Shown here: piece after piece, positions 9,579 to 18,952 of the stretch | How positions within the stretch are numbered: position 1 is the stretch's first letter | Layout: each line of letters begins with the position of its first letter | Source of the DNA: Alkalimonas amylolytica | GTDB lineage: Bacteria; Pseudomonadota; Gammaproteobacteria; Enterobacterales; Alteromonadaceae | Direction: 5' to 3' | Assembly (NCBI RefSeq): GCF_900107845.1 | Contig: NZ_FNRM01000001.1 | Coordinates: forward strand, 165,747 to 229,746 | Length of the DNA stretch: 64,000 nucleotides | Position numbers and translations under genes: made by a program | Notes under the pieces: generated by a model | What the model was told of the DNA's origin: nothing | What the model saw: only the letters and a program-made list of their open reading frames with translations | Database searches by the model: none

Positions 9579-10349
9579 CTAAGGTTGGATCCGGCTACCA
9601 ACAGGCTGCCCCGCCAGCAACGCCAGCAACAGGTCCGGTTGTTGCCAGCCGGCCACTACGATGCTGCGCTTTAAGGCTTGCGCCGTTTCCAGCGCAGCGT
9701 CCAATTTTACTTTCATGCCGCCCTTAATCACGCCGCTGGCAACCAGGCGGTTGGCGGCTTGCGCATCTAACTGAGGAATTAAGCTGCCATCGGCTTGCAA
9801 AATCCCCGGTACATCGGTCAGCAGCAGTAAATCACCCTGCAGCAACTGGCAAAGCGCTGCGGCCGCCAAATCAGCATTTACATTTAGCAGCGCGCCGCTA
9901 CTATGACCGATAGAGCTAAGGACCGGAGTAAAGCCTTGTGTCAACAATCCCTGCAATAACTCGGGCTGGCCTGGCAAGGCCTTGGCAACAGCGCCTAGCT
10001 GCGGAATGGCTTCAAAGAGACAACTACCTCCGGCTCCCAAGGTTAAACCAACAGGCTTTAAACCCGCCGAATCGGCCAAAGCCACCAACTCCGCATTCAC
10101 CGCGCCAGCCAGAGCACCGGCAATCACCGGCATTTGCTCAGGCGGCGACACCCGCTGGCCATCGATCTTTTCAGTGACAAAGCCAAAGGTCTGCAACCAG
10201 CTTTCTACCTGAGCACCGCCGCCATGCACCAACACCAGTGGCCGCTGCTGTTTGATTTGCTGGCAGACCGCTAGTAAAGCAGTAATCGCTGTCGGCTCTT
10301 GCAACAGGCGACCGCCCAGTTTGACAATAAGGGGCCGTACTTCAGTCAC
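9579..10349 (-). CDS. argB: Acetylglutamate kinase
   Basis: Phosphorylates N-acetylglutamate. 256 residues from a GTG start at 10349, which overlaps the argC stop codon (10342-10344) and has a strong CAGGAGG ribosome site 6 nt upstream. An upstream ATG (10391) lies inside argC and has no such site. Motifs: VKLGGRLLQ, the VHGGGAQVE glycine loop and VIKGGMKVKLDAA near the C-terminus. The short length is the arginine-insensitive enterobacterial type rather than the long feedback-inhibited type; that last point is inference. Confidence 0.94.
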   Translation of the reverse strand: MTEVRPLIVKLGGRLLQEPTAITALLAVCQQIKQQRPLVLVHGGGAQVESWLQTFGFVTEKIDGQRVSPPEQMPVIAGALAGAVNAELVALADSAGLKPVGLTLGAGGSCLFEAIPQLGAVAKALPGQPELLQGLLTQGFTPVLSSIGHSSGALLNVNADLAAAALCQLLQGDLLLLTDVPGILQADGSLIPQLDAQAANRLVASGVIKGGMKVKLDAALETAQALKRSIVVAGWQQPDLLLALLAGQPVGSRIQP

Positions 10350-11391
10350 GATAACCTCCTGCCAGTAAGCCGGTTGTTTCCGGGTAACCAAACTTCAAAT
10401 TGGCCAATTGCACCGCCTGAGCCGCCGCTCCTTTTAGCAGGTTGTCGATAGCAGATACCACCACCAGCTGTTGGCCGTGCTGCTGCCAGTGCAAATCGCA
10501 AAAACAGGTGCCTGCCACATCGGCTACATTGGGCGAGCGCGGCAATAAGCGCACCATCGGTTTGTGCTGGTAATATTGCTGATAGGCAGCATCGACCTCT
10601 GCTTTACTGATTCCGGCTTTTAAGCAGACACTGATGGTTGCCAGAATGCCGCGCTTAAAATTACCCAGATGCGGGGTAAAGACCACAGAGCAGCCCAGCG
10701 TCTGCTCAATTTCCGGCCGGTGCCTGTGACCAAAAAAGCCGTAAGCCGAAAGGCCAACCTCGCAAAAAGAGGTGCCGAGACTGGCTTTGCGGCCGGCCCC
10801 GGATACGCCACTGATGGCATTGATCACCGGCACAGCCCCATCGGCCAGCAAGCCAGCTTTGATTAACGGCAATAACGCCAGCGCTGAAGCGGTTGGATAA
10901 CAACCGGCCACGGCAAATAAAGACTGTTCCAGCTCAGAAGCACTGATCCATTCTGCCAGGCCATAAGGTGCCTGTGGCAAAAGTTCCGGATGCTGATGCG
11001 GGCAGCCATAAAATTCTGGGTACAAAGCAGCGTTTTTTAACCGAAAGGCACCGGATAAATCGAACACTACCAGGCCCTTGGCCAGCAATTGCGGCGCCAG
11101 TGCTTCGCTGGCCTCATGCGGCAGAGCTAAAAAGGCGATATCCGCCTGCTGCGCTATCTCATTGATGGCTTCTGGCTGCCAGGGCAACACCTGCAGATCC
11201 AGCTGATTACTGTACCTTGGATACAAACTGGCAAAAGCCTCAGGCTTACGACCAGCAGATGCATAAGCCGCCACTAATTCGATGGCCGGGTGCTGACTGA
11301 TCAGCTGCACCAGCTCGGCACCGCTGTAACCAGCAGCGCCCAGAATAATAGCGCGTTTTTTCGACAAAAGTTTTGATTGAGATTGCGACAT
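10342..11391 (-). CDS. argC: N-acetyl-gamma-glutamyl-phosphate reductase
   Basis: NADPH-dependent reduction step of ornithine synthesis. 349 residues with the N-terminal nucleotide-binding loop LGAAGYSGAELV and the catalytic cysteine motif VAGCYPTAS. First gene of the argCBFGH operon, which is a common order in Shewanella and Vibrio; argE is usually divergent there but is not next to it here (metF lies upstream). Likely repressed by ArgR through the tandem ARG boxes about 60 bp upstream. Confidence 0.96.
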   Translation of the reverse strand: MSQSQSKLLSKKRAIILGAAGYSGAELVQLISQHPAIELVAAYASAGRKPEAFASLYPRYSNQLDLQVLPWQPEAINEIAQQADIAFLALPHEASEALAPQLLAKGLVVFDLSGAFRLKNAALYPEFYGCPHQHPELLPQAPYGLAEWISASELEQSLFAVAGCYPTASALALLPLIKAGLLADGAVPVINAISGVSGAGRKASLGTSFCEVGLSAYGFFGHRHRPEIEQTLGCSVVFTPHLGNFKRGILATISVCLKAGISKAEVDAAYQQYYQHKPMVRLLPRSPNVADVAGTCFCDLHWQQHGQQLVVVSAIDNLLKGAAAQAVQLANLKFGYPETTGLLAGGYRD

Positions 11392-11449
11392 CGGCGACTT
11401 TCCTCACACGGATAAGCCGCTAGTCTACGCAGTGGCACAGCAAAAAACA

Positions 11450-11484
11450 AGAATTATTATGCTGTTTTTGTGAATTTATATCCA
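11450..11484 (-). promoter_or_regulatory. Tandem ArgR operator (ARG boxes) upstream of argC
   Basis: Box at 11471-11484 reads TGAATTTATATCCA, 13 of 14 matches to the enterobacterial ArgR consensus TGAATWWWWATTCA. A second box at 11450-11463 (AGAATTATTATGCT) matches 11 of 14. The two centres are exactly 21 bp apart, the spacing of paired 18-bp ARG boxes bound by one ArgR hexamer. A TATAAT on the minus strand (11493-11498) and other AT-rich hexamers nearby are possible promoter -10 elements. Confidence 0.75.
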
Positions 11485-11510
11485 AAAGTTGATTATAACT
11501 AAACCACTAG

Positions 11511-11536
11511 TCTGCCGGCACGGGATGACCGGCAGA
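11511..11536 (-). terminator. Possible hairpin downstream of metF
   Basis: Perfect 8-bp inverted repeat TCTGCCGG/CCGGCAGA with a 10-nt loop, 20 bp after the metF stop. It lacks a T-run, so it may be a weak or factor-assisted terminator or an mRNA 3' stabiliser between metBLF and the argC promoter. Confidence 0.4.
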
Positions 11537-11556
11537 TGACAAAGCAGGTGTTGGCT

Positions 11557-12462
<906 letters not shown>

Positions 12463-14862
12463 TTACGACGACCTCGGTAAATTAGCAACATTTGATAGTA
12501 ACAACTGGCGGCTCAGCTGAGCCAAATCCGCATGCACACCACCGGCTGTCACGGTGCGACCAGCGCCGGGACCTTTGATGACCAAAGGCAGCTCCTGATA
12601 CCAGTCGGATTCAATCACAAACACATTGTCGCAGGGTTGTATGCCGGCTAGCGGATCCGAACCCGCCACAGCAACCAGACGGACACTTGCTTCCACCCCG
12701 TCACCTGTTAGGCGAAGCTCACCAACATAACGCAGTTTCTTTGCTGCGGCCTGCGCTAAATGCTGCTGCATCAGAGCATCGAATTCAGCGCGCTGTTGCC
12801 AGAAATGATCCCAACTTGCGCCAGCCAGAGCTTCAGGAAGTAAAGGCTCCAGCGTGATATCGGCTAAATCCAGTGAGCAACCCAGTTCCCGGGCTAGCAC
12901 CAGCAATTTGCGCTGAACGTCGCGACCAGATAAATCCTCACGCGGATCCGGCTCGGTATAGCCCAATGCTTTTGCCTGCAGCAGCAAGTCTGAAAATGCG
13001 CTGCTGCCATCATACTGACACAGCAACCAGGATAAAGTACCGGAGAAAATACCACTGATGCGCCGCACTCTATCGCCGGCGGATTGAAGCTCCTGCAGTG
13101 CCCGTTGCACAGGCAAGCCGGCACCAACCGTGGTATTGCTCAGCCAGTGAAGTTTGTGTTCGCTTAACAGGGTCCTGATCTGCAGGTACTTGCTTTCAGG
13201 CAGAGTGACGCCTTGCTTGTTGGCGCTGATAATATGGCAACCTGCGGCAATAAAGTCTGGGTACTGCTCGGCCAGGGCTTGGCTTGGAGTTAAATCAATC
13301 AACACCTTAGGAGCCGGTAAACGGGCAATTTCATGAAGTAGAGTATGCTGCTGCAAAGGCTCGGCCTGCTGCACCAGTGAAGGCAACTCAAGCGCTGTGG
13401 TAGGCTTTAGCACCATCTGTCGCGAATTAAATAATGCCGCCAATTGCAAACCATGGCTGCCCTGACAGCGCTGCTGATGTCCCGGTAATAAACGCAAAAA
13501 CTCTGAACCCACATTGCCGGTACCGGCAACGATCAACTGAATCTCGGGGCGTGGCTGAGTACAATACTGATGCAGTTCGGCAAAACGCACGGCAGATAAC
13601 TCCTGTTCAAATAACCAAACGGCCAACTCTTTGCTTTGATAACTGTGAGCGGGTCTTAGCTGCTGCAAGCAAGCCGCCACGTCAGCAGGTAAGGTCTCCT
13701 GCTGCACCGGCGCAGGCTTTAACCAAGCTACCGCATAATAGGGGGTGGTATCATGCACCGCATGCACCTGGCGCTCAGCCAGCAGCTGTACTGCCCGATC
13801 CGCAACAGTGGCTGGCAGCAACCACAAGTTGCCCTGTGCACTTTGCTGCAAGGACACCACAGGCTGCTGCAATTCGGCAGCCAACCAGTGCGCATCAAAG
13901 CCATGCAGGTCATGCACACTTAGTAGCACCATCTGCTTTAAATCGGTAACAAAACTGGCCTGGCAGCTGGCATCTGGTAGGATTTGACAACCTGGACGGG
14001 CCGGCTCAAAGCTGGAGCGCACCTGCAACTGAGTCTGACTGTTGTACAAAGGGGCCAGCGTGCGAGCGTGCAGTACCGGGTTCCCCAATTCAGCCAGCAA
14101 ACAAGCCTGGCGCCAGCTGACCTGATGATAAGGTCGGGCCGCCGGTAAACGGCGTGGATCGCCGCTGTAAATCGCATCCACATCGGTCCAGATATGCACC
14201 TGCTGTGCTTGCACCAGTCGCCCCAGTATAGTGGCGGAATAGTCGCTACCATTTCGCCCCAGCGTCAGGCTGTGTCCGGCCGGATTACGACCAATAAAGC
14301 CGGTGACGACCTGAATGCCTTCCGTCCGCAGCGCCAGCAAATGCTGCTCGGACTCATCCCAGCGGATCTGTTGCCCTTCCACAGTTAGAAACTTCCGACT
14401 GTCCAGCCAATCGGCTTGCAGGCCGGATTGGCGCAACAAGCGACTCAACAGCAAGGCGGATAAAGATTCCCCCAATGCCAGCACATCAGCCGTTTGACCA
14501 GACTGAATCTGTGCAGGCAAAGCTACCAACCACTGGGTAAGCACGGTCAGCACTTCGTCTTGCCAAGGGGTAGTCAGGGTCTGACGAACCAGCTCAGTCA
14601 AAGCACCACCCAGCTCAGCTACGGCTTGCTTAATCGACTCGTCCTGACCGGTCAGCGCTAACAAAGCACACAGCTGATCGGTGGTTTTGCCTGGCGCAGA
14701 CACTACCACCCAGCAATCACTGCCTGGTTGCAAGCCATGTTGCTGCACAATGGAGGCAACTGCCAGAAAGCGGCTGGAATTGGCCAGGCTGGTACCGCCA
14801 AATTTATGCACTTGGCTGTTACCGGCACGATCAAGTTTTCTTAAAGCTTGTGTTGTCATCAT
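12463..14862 (-). CDS. metL: Bifunctional aspartokinase II / homoserine dehydrogenase II
   Basis: Catalyses the first and third steps of the aspartate pathway for methionine. 799 residues: N-terminal aspartokinase (VHKFGGTSLANSSRF near residue 18, [14 protein letters not shown] near 208), ACT-like middle, and C-terminal homoserine dehydrogenase (VAGTGNVGSEFLRL near 445, ISANKQGVTLP, and GIFSGTLSWLL). It is called MetL rather than ThrA because it sits between metB and metF, while a second copy leads the thr operon. The ATG follows the metB stop by 1 bp, with a GGTGAG ribosome site inside the metB end. Confidence 0.94.
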   Translation of the reverse strand: MMTTQALRKLDRAGNSQVHKFGGTSLANSSRFLAVASIVQQHGLQPGSDCWVVVSAPGKTTDQLCALLALTGQDESIKQAVAELGGALTELVRQTLTTPWQDEVLTVLTQWLVALPAQIQSGQTADVLALGESLSALLLSRLLRQSGLQADWLDSRKFLTVEGQQIRWDESEQHLLALRTEGIQVVTGFIGRNPAGHSLTLGRNGSDYSATILGRLVQAQQVHIWTDVDAIYSGDPRRLPAARPYHQVSWRQACLLAELGNPVLHARTLAPLYNSQTQLQVRSSFEPARPGCQILPDASCQASFVTDLKQMVLLSVHDLHGFDAHWLAAELQQPVVSLQQSAQGNLWLLPATVADRAVQLLAERQVHAVHDTTPYYAVAWLKPAPVQQETLPADVAACLQQLRPAHSYQSKELAVWLFEQELSAVRFAELHQYCTQPRPEIQLIVAGTGNVGSEFLRLLPGHQQRCQGSHGLQLAALFNSRQMVLKPTTALELPSLVQQAEPLQQHTLLHEIARLPAPKVLIDLTPSQALAEQYPDFIAAGCHIISANKQGVTLPESKYLQIRTLLSEHKLHWLSNTTVGAGLPVQRALQELQSAGDRVRRISGIFSGTLSWLLCQYDGSSAFSDLLLQAKALGYTEPDPREDLSGRDVQRKLLVLARELGCSLDLADITLEPLLPEALAGASWDHFWQQRAEFDALMQQHLAQAAAKKLRYVGELRLTGDGVEASVRLVAVAGSDPLAGIQPCDNVFVIESDWYQELPLVIKGPGAGRTVTAGGVHADLAQLSRQLLLSNVANLPRSS

Positions 14863-14863
14863 C

Positions 14864-16171
14864 TCACCATAAAGCGGTCAATGCCGGATTCAACGGCAAT
14901 GACTGCGAAAAACCTTGTTTGCTATCAATAGCACCACTGGCACTCGGGCCTGATGCTTTGGCACTGGCCTGGTTGGTAGCAGGAGCACTCTGCGGTCGAC
15001 CGGCCCGGCTGGCTGATTCCAACACAGCAAAGCCATGCGCTAAATCCGCCAGCAAATCGTCGATGGCCTCAATACCAACCGACAAACGCAACAGGGTTGG
15101 CCCTATACCTGCAGTTGCCTGGGCGCTGGCATCCATGGAGGCATGCGTCATGCTACCGGGATGACAAATCAGACTCTCGATACCGCCCAGCGATTGTGCC
15201 AGGGTAAAGCACTGCAATGCATCCAAAAAATCCTGCAAAAACACAGGGTCAACCGCCAGGTCAAAACTAAGCATGGCACCAAAGCCCTGCTGCTGGGCCT
15301 TCGCAATAGCATGGCCAGGGTGATCAACCAAGCCAGGGTAATAAACGTTACTGACCAAAGGCTGTTGCTGCAAAAAAGCGACGATCCGCTCAGCATTAGT
15401 TTGATGTTGTTGCATCCGTGGCAATAAGGTACGTAAACCACGGAGTGTCATGTAGGCATCAAAGGCTGCGCCGGTAATGCCCAGACAATTAGCCCACCAT
15501 TTTAGTTCATCACCCACCGCTTGATCGGCGCAAATCAAAGCACCAGCCACCACATCGCTGTGACCATTGATGTACTTGGTGGTGGAGTGCACCACGATGT
15601 CTGCCCCCAATGCCAGTGGTTGCTGCAGTACCGGCGATAAAAAAGTGTTATCCACTACCACCCTTGCAGTCAGTTTTTTGGCCAACTGGCAAACAGCACG
15701 AATATCGGTGATTTGCAGCAAGGGATTGCTCGGTGTTTCCAGCCAAATCATCGCGGGCTGTGCGGCTTCAATCTGGCTGACCCAGTCCTTTTGCTGAAAA
15801 TTGACAATCACCAGTTTAAAGCTGTGTTTACGCTCAGCCAGATTGGTAAAGAGCCGATAACTGCCACCATAGCAATCATGCGGGATCACCAAAGTATCAG
15901 CCGGTGTCAATAACTGCAGTGCCAGCAAACAAGCCGACATACCTGTATTGGTCACGATGGCTTTGGCCCCCCCCTCCAGCTCAGCCAAAGCCTCGGCCAG
16001 CAGATCGCGGGTTGGGTTGTTGGAGCGACTGTAATCATAAGCACCCGCCTGCCCGAGCGCCTTTAACCGATAGGTGGTGGTCAGGTACATCGGTGGCGTC
16101 ACTGCATCATGGGCTGTGTCCTGGGCAATACCGGCCCGGGCCGCTATGGTAGCAAAGTGACGTTGGCTCAT
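14864..16171 (-). CDS. metB: Cystathionine gamma-synthase
   Basis: PLP enzyme that joins an activated homoserine with cysteine. The first ~385 residues match the family: DCYGGSYRLF, the PLP-lysine motif VVHSTTKYINGHSDVVAGA, and GGIESLICHPGSMTHA. Total length is 435; the family is usually about 385-390, so there is a C-terminal tail of roughly 45 residues rich in Ala, Ser, Pro and Gln (for example SAPATNQASAKASG). The tail runs up to the metL ribosome site. AGGAG ribosome site before the ATG. First gene of metBLF. Confidence 0.94.
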   Translation of the reverse strand: MSQRHFATIAARAGIAQDTAHDAVTPPMYLTTTYRLKALGQAGAYDYSRSNNPTRDLLAEALAELEGGAKAIVTNTGMSACLLALQLLTPADTLVIPHDCYGGSYRLFTNLAERKHSFKLVIVNFQQKDWVSQIEAAQPAMIWLETPSNPLLQITDIRAVCQLAKKLTARVVVDNTFLSPVLQQPLALGADIVVHSTTKYINGHSDVVAGALICADQAVGDELKWWANCLGITGAAFDAYMTLRGLRTLLPRMQQHQTNAERIVAFLQQQPLVSNVYYPGLVDHPGHAIAKAQQQGFGAMLSFDLAVDPVFLQDFLDALQCFTLAQSLGGIESLICHPGSMTHASMDASAQATAGIGPTLLRLSVGIEAIDDLLADLAHGFAVLESASRAGRPQSAPATNQASAKASGPSASGAIDSKQGFSQSLPLNPALTALW

Positions 16172-16193
16172 GCTGTAGCTCCTGAGTTATTTT

Positions 16194-16217
16194 AGATGTT
16201 TAGACGTCTAAAAGTAT
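16194..16217. promoter_or_regulatory. MetJ operator (tandem met boxes) between metB and metJ
   Basis: Three contiguous 8-bp units: AGATGTTT (16194-16201), exact consensus AGACGTCT (16202-16209) and AAAAGTAT (16210-16217). MetJ dimers bind such tandem boxes cooperatively with S-adenosylmethionine. The array overlaps the metB -10 element and the transcription start, a repressing position. Confidence 0.85.
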
Positions 16218-16240
16218 AACCAGATAAATGGCGATGTCAA
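16213..16240 (-). promoter_or_regulatory. metBLF promoter
   Basis: On the minus strand: -35 TTGACA (16235-16240), 16-bp spacer, -10 TATACT (16213-16218). A perfect -35 and near-perfect -10 suggest a strong sigma-70 promoter held down by MetJ at the overlapping boxes. Confidence 0.75.
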
Positions 16241-16282
16241 AACTTTTCTCTGCTAAGATAAAGCTTATTGCCGGAAGGCTAT

Positions 16283-16310
16283 TTGACTGGAACGCTAAAA
16301 GAGTTAAAAT
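16283..16310 (+). promoter_or_regulatory. metJ promoter
   Basis: -35 TTGACT (16283-16288), 16-bp spacer, -10 TAAAAT (16305-16310). About 85 nt upstream of the metJ ATG; the met-box array lies about 65 bp upstream of the -35. Confidence 0.6.
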
Positions 16311-16396
16311 TTCGGCACTTGCTACCACCTTTTGCAGCAATGGATGGAAAGCACGGGTGATTGAGCATCTTACGACAACAACTACAAGGTATTGTT

Positions 16397-16732
16397 ATGG
16401 CTAAATGGAATGGTGAATACATTCACCCCTATGCGGAACATGGTAAAAAATCCGAACAAGTCAAAAAAATCACTGTGTCTATTCCGCTGAATGTTCTGAA
16501 AGTTTTAACCGATGAACGCACCCGACGTCAGGTCAACAACCTGCGCCATGCCACCAACAGCGAATTGCTGTGCGAAGCTTTTTTGCATGCTTTTACTGGC
16601 CAACCATTGCCGGGCGATGACGATCTGCGCAAAGACAGCCCGCACCAGATCCCTCAGGAAGTGCGTGATATCCTGACCAGCATGGGCAAGCCAATCCCGG
16701 AAATCATTGAAGCAGAAAACGCCGAAGATTAA
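16397..16732 (+). CDS. metJ: Methionine repressor MetJ
   Basis: Ribbon-helix-helix repressor that uses S-adenosylmethionine as corepressor. 111 residues from the ATG at 16397, which has an AAGG ribosome site and matches the conserved N-terminus ([18 protein letters not shown]). The beta-strand that reads the met box ([15 protein letters not shown]) and the helix region [20 protein letters not shown] are nearly invariant in the family. An in-frame upstream ATG (16361) would add 12 unconserved residues and is rejected. Confidence 0.97.
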   Translation: MAKWNGEYIHPYAEHGKKSEQVKKITVSIPLNVLKVLTDERTRRQVNNLRHATNSELLCEAFLHAFTGQPLPGDDDLRKDSPHQIPQEVRDILTSMGKPIPEIIEAENAED

Positions 16733-16750
16733 GCCGATCTTCACGAAAAA

Positions 16751-16780
16751 AAAACCGCAGCCAAGCTGCGGTTTTTTTTT
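16751..16780. terminator. Bidirectional terminator between metJ and malic enzyme
   Basis: Stem CCGCAGC/GCTGCGG with a 3-nt CAA loop, flanked by a run of nine A before and nine T after. A textbook rho-independent terminator serving both converging genes. Confidence 0.92.
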
Positions 16781-16796
16781 ACCGGCTTGCGCAACG

Positions 16797-18014
16797 CTAA
16801 ATACGGGCCACACCTGAGGCGATGGCAGCATCGGAAACCGCTTTAGAAACCCGCTCCAGTAAGCGCGGATCCATTGGTTTGGGAATAATGTACTGTGGAC
16901 CAAACTCAAGCGACGCAACCTCGGCTGCTTTTAACACTGCCTCTGACACAGGCTCTTTGGCAATGCTACGAATCGCTTCTACCGCCGCAATTTTCATTTC
17001 ATCGTTGATCACGCTAGCCCTTACATCCAGGGCACCACGGAAAATAAATGGGAAACACAGCACGTTATTGACCTGATTCGGATAATCCGAACGGCCTGTG
17101 GCCATGATGATATCACTACGGGTGGCATGAGCCAGTTCAGGCTTGATTTCAGGATCCGGGTTGGAGCAGGCAAAAATCACCGGTTTATCGGCCATTAACT
17201 TCAGCGCTTCGGCTGGCAAGACATCCGGGCCAGACACCCCGACAAACACATCGGCACCTTCGAGTGCATCTTCCAGTGTGCGCTTATCGGTGTTGTTGGC
17301 AAACAGTTGCTTGTACTGGTTCAGATCGTCCCGCCGCGTGTGGATCACGCCTTTGGTATCCAGCATGTAAATGTATTCACGCTTGGCGCCGCATTTGATC
17401 AGCAACTCCATGCAGGCAATGGCCGCAGCACCAGCCCCCATACAAACGATGGTCGCTTTGCTGATATCTTTGCCCTGAATTTCCAGTGCATTTAGCATAC
17501 CGGCAGCAGTGACTATGGCAGTGCCGTGCTGATCGTCATGAAATACCGGAATATTGCAGCGCTTGATCAACTCTTTTTCGATCTCAAAGCATTCAGGCGC
17601 CTTGATATCTTCTAAATTGATGCCACCAAAGGTATCAGCAATGTTGGCAACGGTATTGATAAACTCTTCGGTGGTGCGATGGCTGACTTCAATATCAATC
17701 GAGTCCAGGTTAGCAAAGCGCTTGAATAGCAGTGCTTTGCCTTCCATCACCGGCTTGGAAGCCATAGGTCCCAGGTTGCCCAAGCCCAAAATGGCCGAGC
17801 CATTGGAAATAACCGCCACCAGATTGCCTTTGGCGGTATACTTGTACACATCGTCCGGGTTTTCGGCAATGCAGCGCACCGGCTCAGCCACACCCGGGCT
17901 GTATGCCAGAGCCAGATCGCGAACCGTTTCTGCAGGTTTACTAATTTCAATGCTGATCTTACCTGGCGTTGGCTCTGCGTGGTATTTCAGTGCTTGTGCT
18001 TTAAAATCGGACAT
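16797..18014 (-). CDS. NADP-type malic enzyme (short form, no phosphotransacetylase domain)
   Basis: Oxidative decarboxylation of malate to pyruvate. 405 residues from the ATG at 18014, chosen for the AGGAAA ribosome site 8 nt upstream; the open frame runs 24 codons further without conservation. Motifs: YSPGVAEPVRCIAEN, the malic signature region LDSIDIEVSHRTTEEF, FHDDQHGTAIV with metal ligands, and MGAGAAAIACMELL for the dinucleotide. It resembles the malic domain of MaeB, but the C-terminal PTA-like domain of E. coli MaeB (about 759 residues) is absent, so I leave the symbol open. Cofactor specificity is inferred. Confidence 0.9.
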   Translation of the reverse strand: MSDFKAQALKYHAEPTPGKISIEISKPAETVRDLALAYSPGVAEPVRCIAENPDDVYKYTAKGNLVAVISNGSAILGLGNLGPMASKPVMEGKALLFKRFANLDSIDIEVSHRTTEEFINTVANIADTFGGINLEDIKAPECFEIEKELIKRCNIPVFHDDQHGTAIVTAAGMLNALEIQGKDISKATIVCMGAGAAAIACMELLIKCGAKREYIYMLDTKGVIHTRRDDLNQYKQLFANNTDKRTLEDALEGADVFVGVSGPDVLPAEALKLMADKPVIFACSNPDPEIKPELAHATRSDIIMATGRSDYPNQVNNVLCFPFIFRGALDVRASVINDEMKIAAVEAIRSIAKEPVSEAVLKAAEVASLEFGPQYIIPKPMDPRLLERVSKAVSDAAIASGVARI

Positions 18015-18363
18015 GATGATTTCCTGAATGATTTGTAGGGTGCATTCGGGCCAATTGCTTGACCATAAGCGGCGGGCTTGATGCAAGGCTGTTATTTTAT
18101 CCGCTGGAGTTGCGGAAAAGAATCATTGTTCTGCACCTCGTACCAGTAGCCACGACCATCCAAAGATTAGTGCATTTACTCTGGATGTAAAGCCGTCTGG
18201 AATGATTTATAGCAAGTTTCCACAGTTTCGCCAAGCCTGAAAAAGCCGCAGCCGCTGGTGCACTGCAGAAGGATGCAGCCAGACTGGATGCTCATGCAAC
18301 CAAAGCTATAGCTAACCCAGACAGAGACTACAACGCGACCAACAGCGACTGCATAAATTTTTT
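18015..18363. other. Gene-free upstream region of malic enzyme
   Basis: 349 bp without a credible gene. It holds the 5' region of the malic enzyme gene; a TAAAAT hexamer on the minus strand about 90 bp upstream of its ATG is a weak -10 candidate. No RNA gene, repeat or strong terminator seen. Confidence 0.5.
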
Positions 18364-18840
18364 TTACGTCTCTTCCACTTCATCGATGCGAAAGAAGCGG
18401 ATGGAGAGGGGGTAATTTTGAATGATACCCTCTTTTGCCTTGATGGCACCGAGCACACTAAAGGCGATAGAACAAATGACCAACGCCAGCAGGATCGGAA
18501 AACCAATAATGATGACAGTCAGCAATAAAGCAATAAAGCAATAAAGCACAAAACTTAAAATCCAGTTAAAAATCACTTTACCATGCCGGTCAATGGTGGC
18601 GTCTTCATTGCGCGATAGCCACATCACTAATGGCACCACCCAGCCGAGTATAGGCAAAATGAATGCACAAAGCTGGGCCAGATGCATCAACATGGTGTAG
18701 TGGTTGGTTTGCAAAAAAAACTGCTGCAGACTTATCGTGGACTGACTTAGGATTTTTTGTTTTTGCTCGGTATATTCCTGCTCAGTTAGAATGCCCTTCT
18801 CACGCAATTCGTTTAATTTTTCCAGTTGCTGCAAATCCAT
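18364..18840 (-). CDS. SHOCT-DUF4870 small membrane protein
   Basis: 158 residues. The N-terminus is a SHOCT-type short helical motif (LEKLNELREKGILTEQEYTEQ), followed by a hydrophobic region with about three membrane segments (roughly residues 50-72, 88-112, 112-130) matching the DUF4870/Tic20-like family. Molecular function unknown. The start at 18840 has a GGGGGAG ribosome site; an ATG five codons upstream (18855) lies before that site and is rejected. The membrane part contains a three-copy 8-bp tandem repeat whose copy number would change the frame. Confidence 0.8.
   Translation of the reverse strand: MDLQQLEKLNELREKGILTEQEYTEQKQKILSQSTISLQQFFLQTNHYTMLMHLAQLCAFILPILGWVVPLVMWLSRNEDATIDRHGKVIFNWILSFVLYCFIALLLTVIIIGFPILLALVICSIAFSVLGAIKAKEGIIQNYPLSIRFFRIDEVEET
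18521..18548 (-). repeat. Three-copy 8-bp tandem repeat inside the DUF4870 gene
   Basis: AGCAATAA repeated three times without interruption (18521-18544) plus a partial fourth copy (AGCA). It encodes part of the membrane segment (LYCFIALL). Gain or loss of one 8-bp unit would shift the frame. Confidence 0.9.
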
Positions 18841-18952
18841 GCTCCCCCCCTGCATTCATTGAGTTCATAAACAACTTAGCCAAGATTACAGCAAACAGCA
18901 ACTGAGTTCGTCCTTATCCGGAAAGATTCACACGATTCATAAAAGGCATTCG

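Noticed and set aside
11511-11536. Strong rho-independent terminator after metF.
   Set aside because: The inverted repeat is real, but there is no T-run; kept only as a low-confidence hairpin.
12463-14862. Long open frames antisense to metL (for example 13434-13949 on +).
   Set aside because: They lie entirely inside the conserved metL gene, show no ribosome site and have compositionally biased, repeat-poor translations; these are shadow frames.
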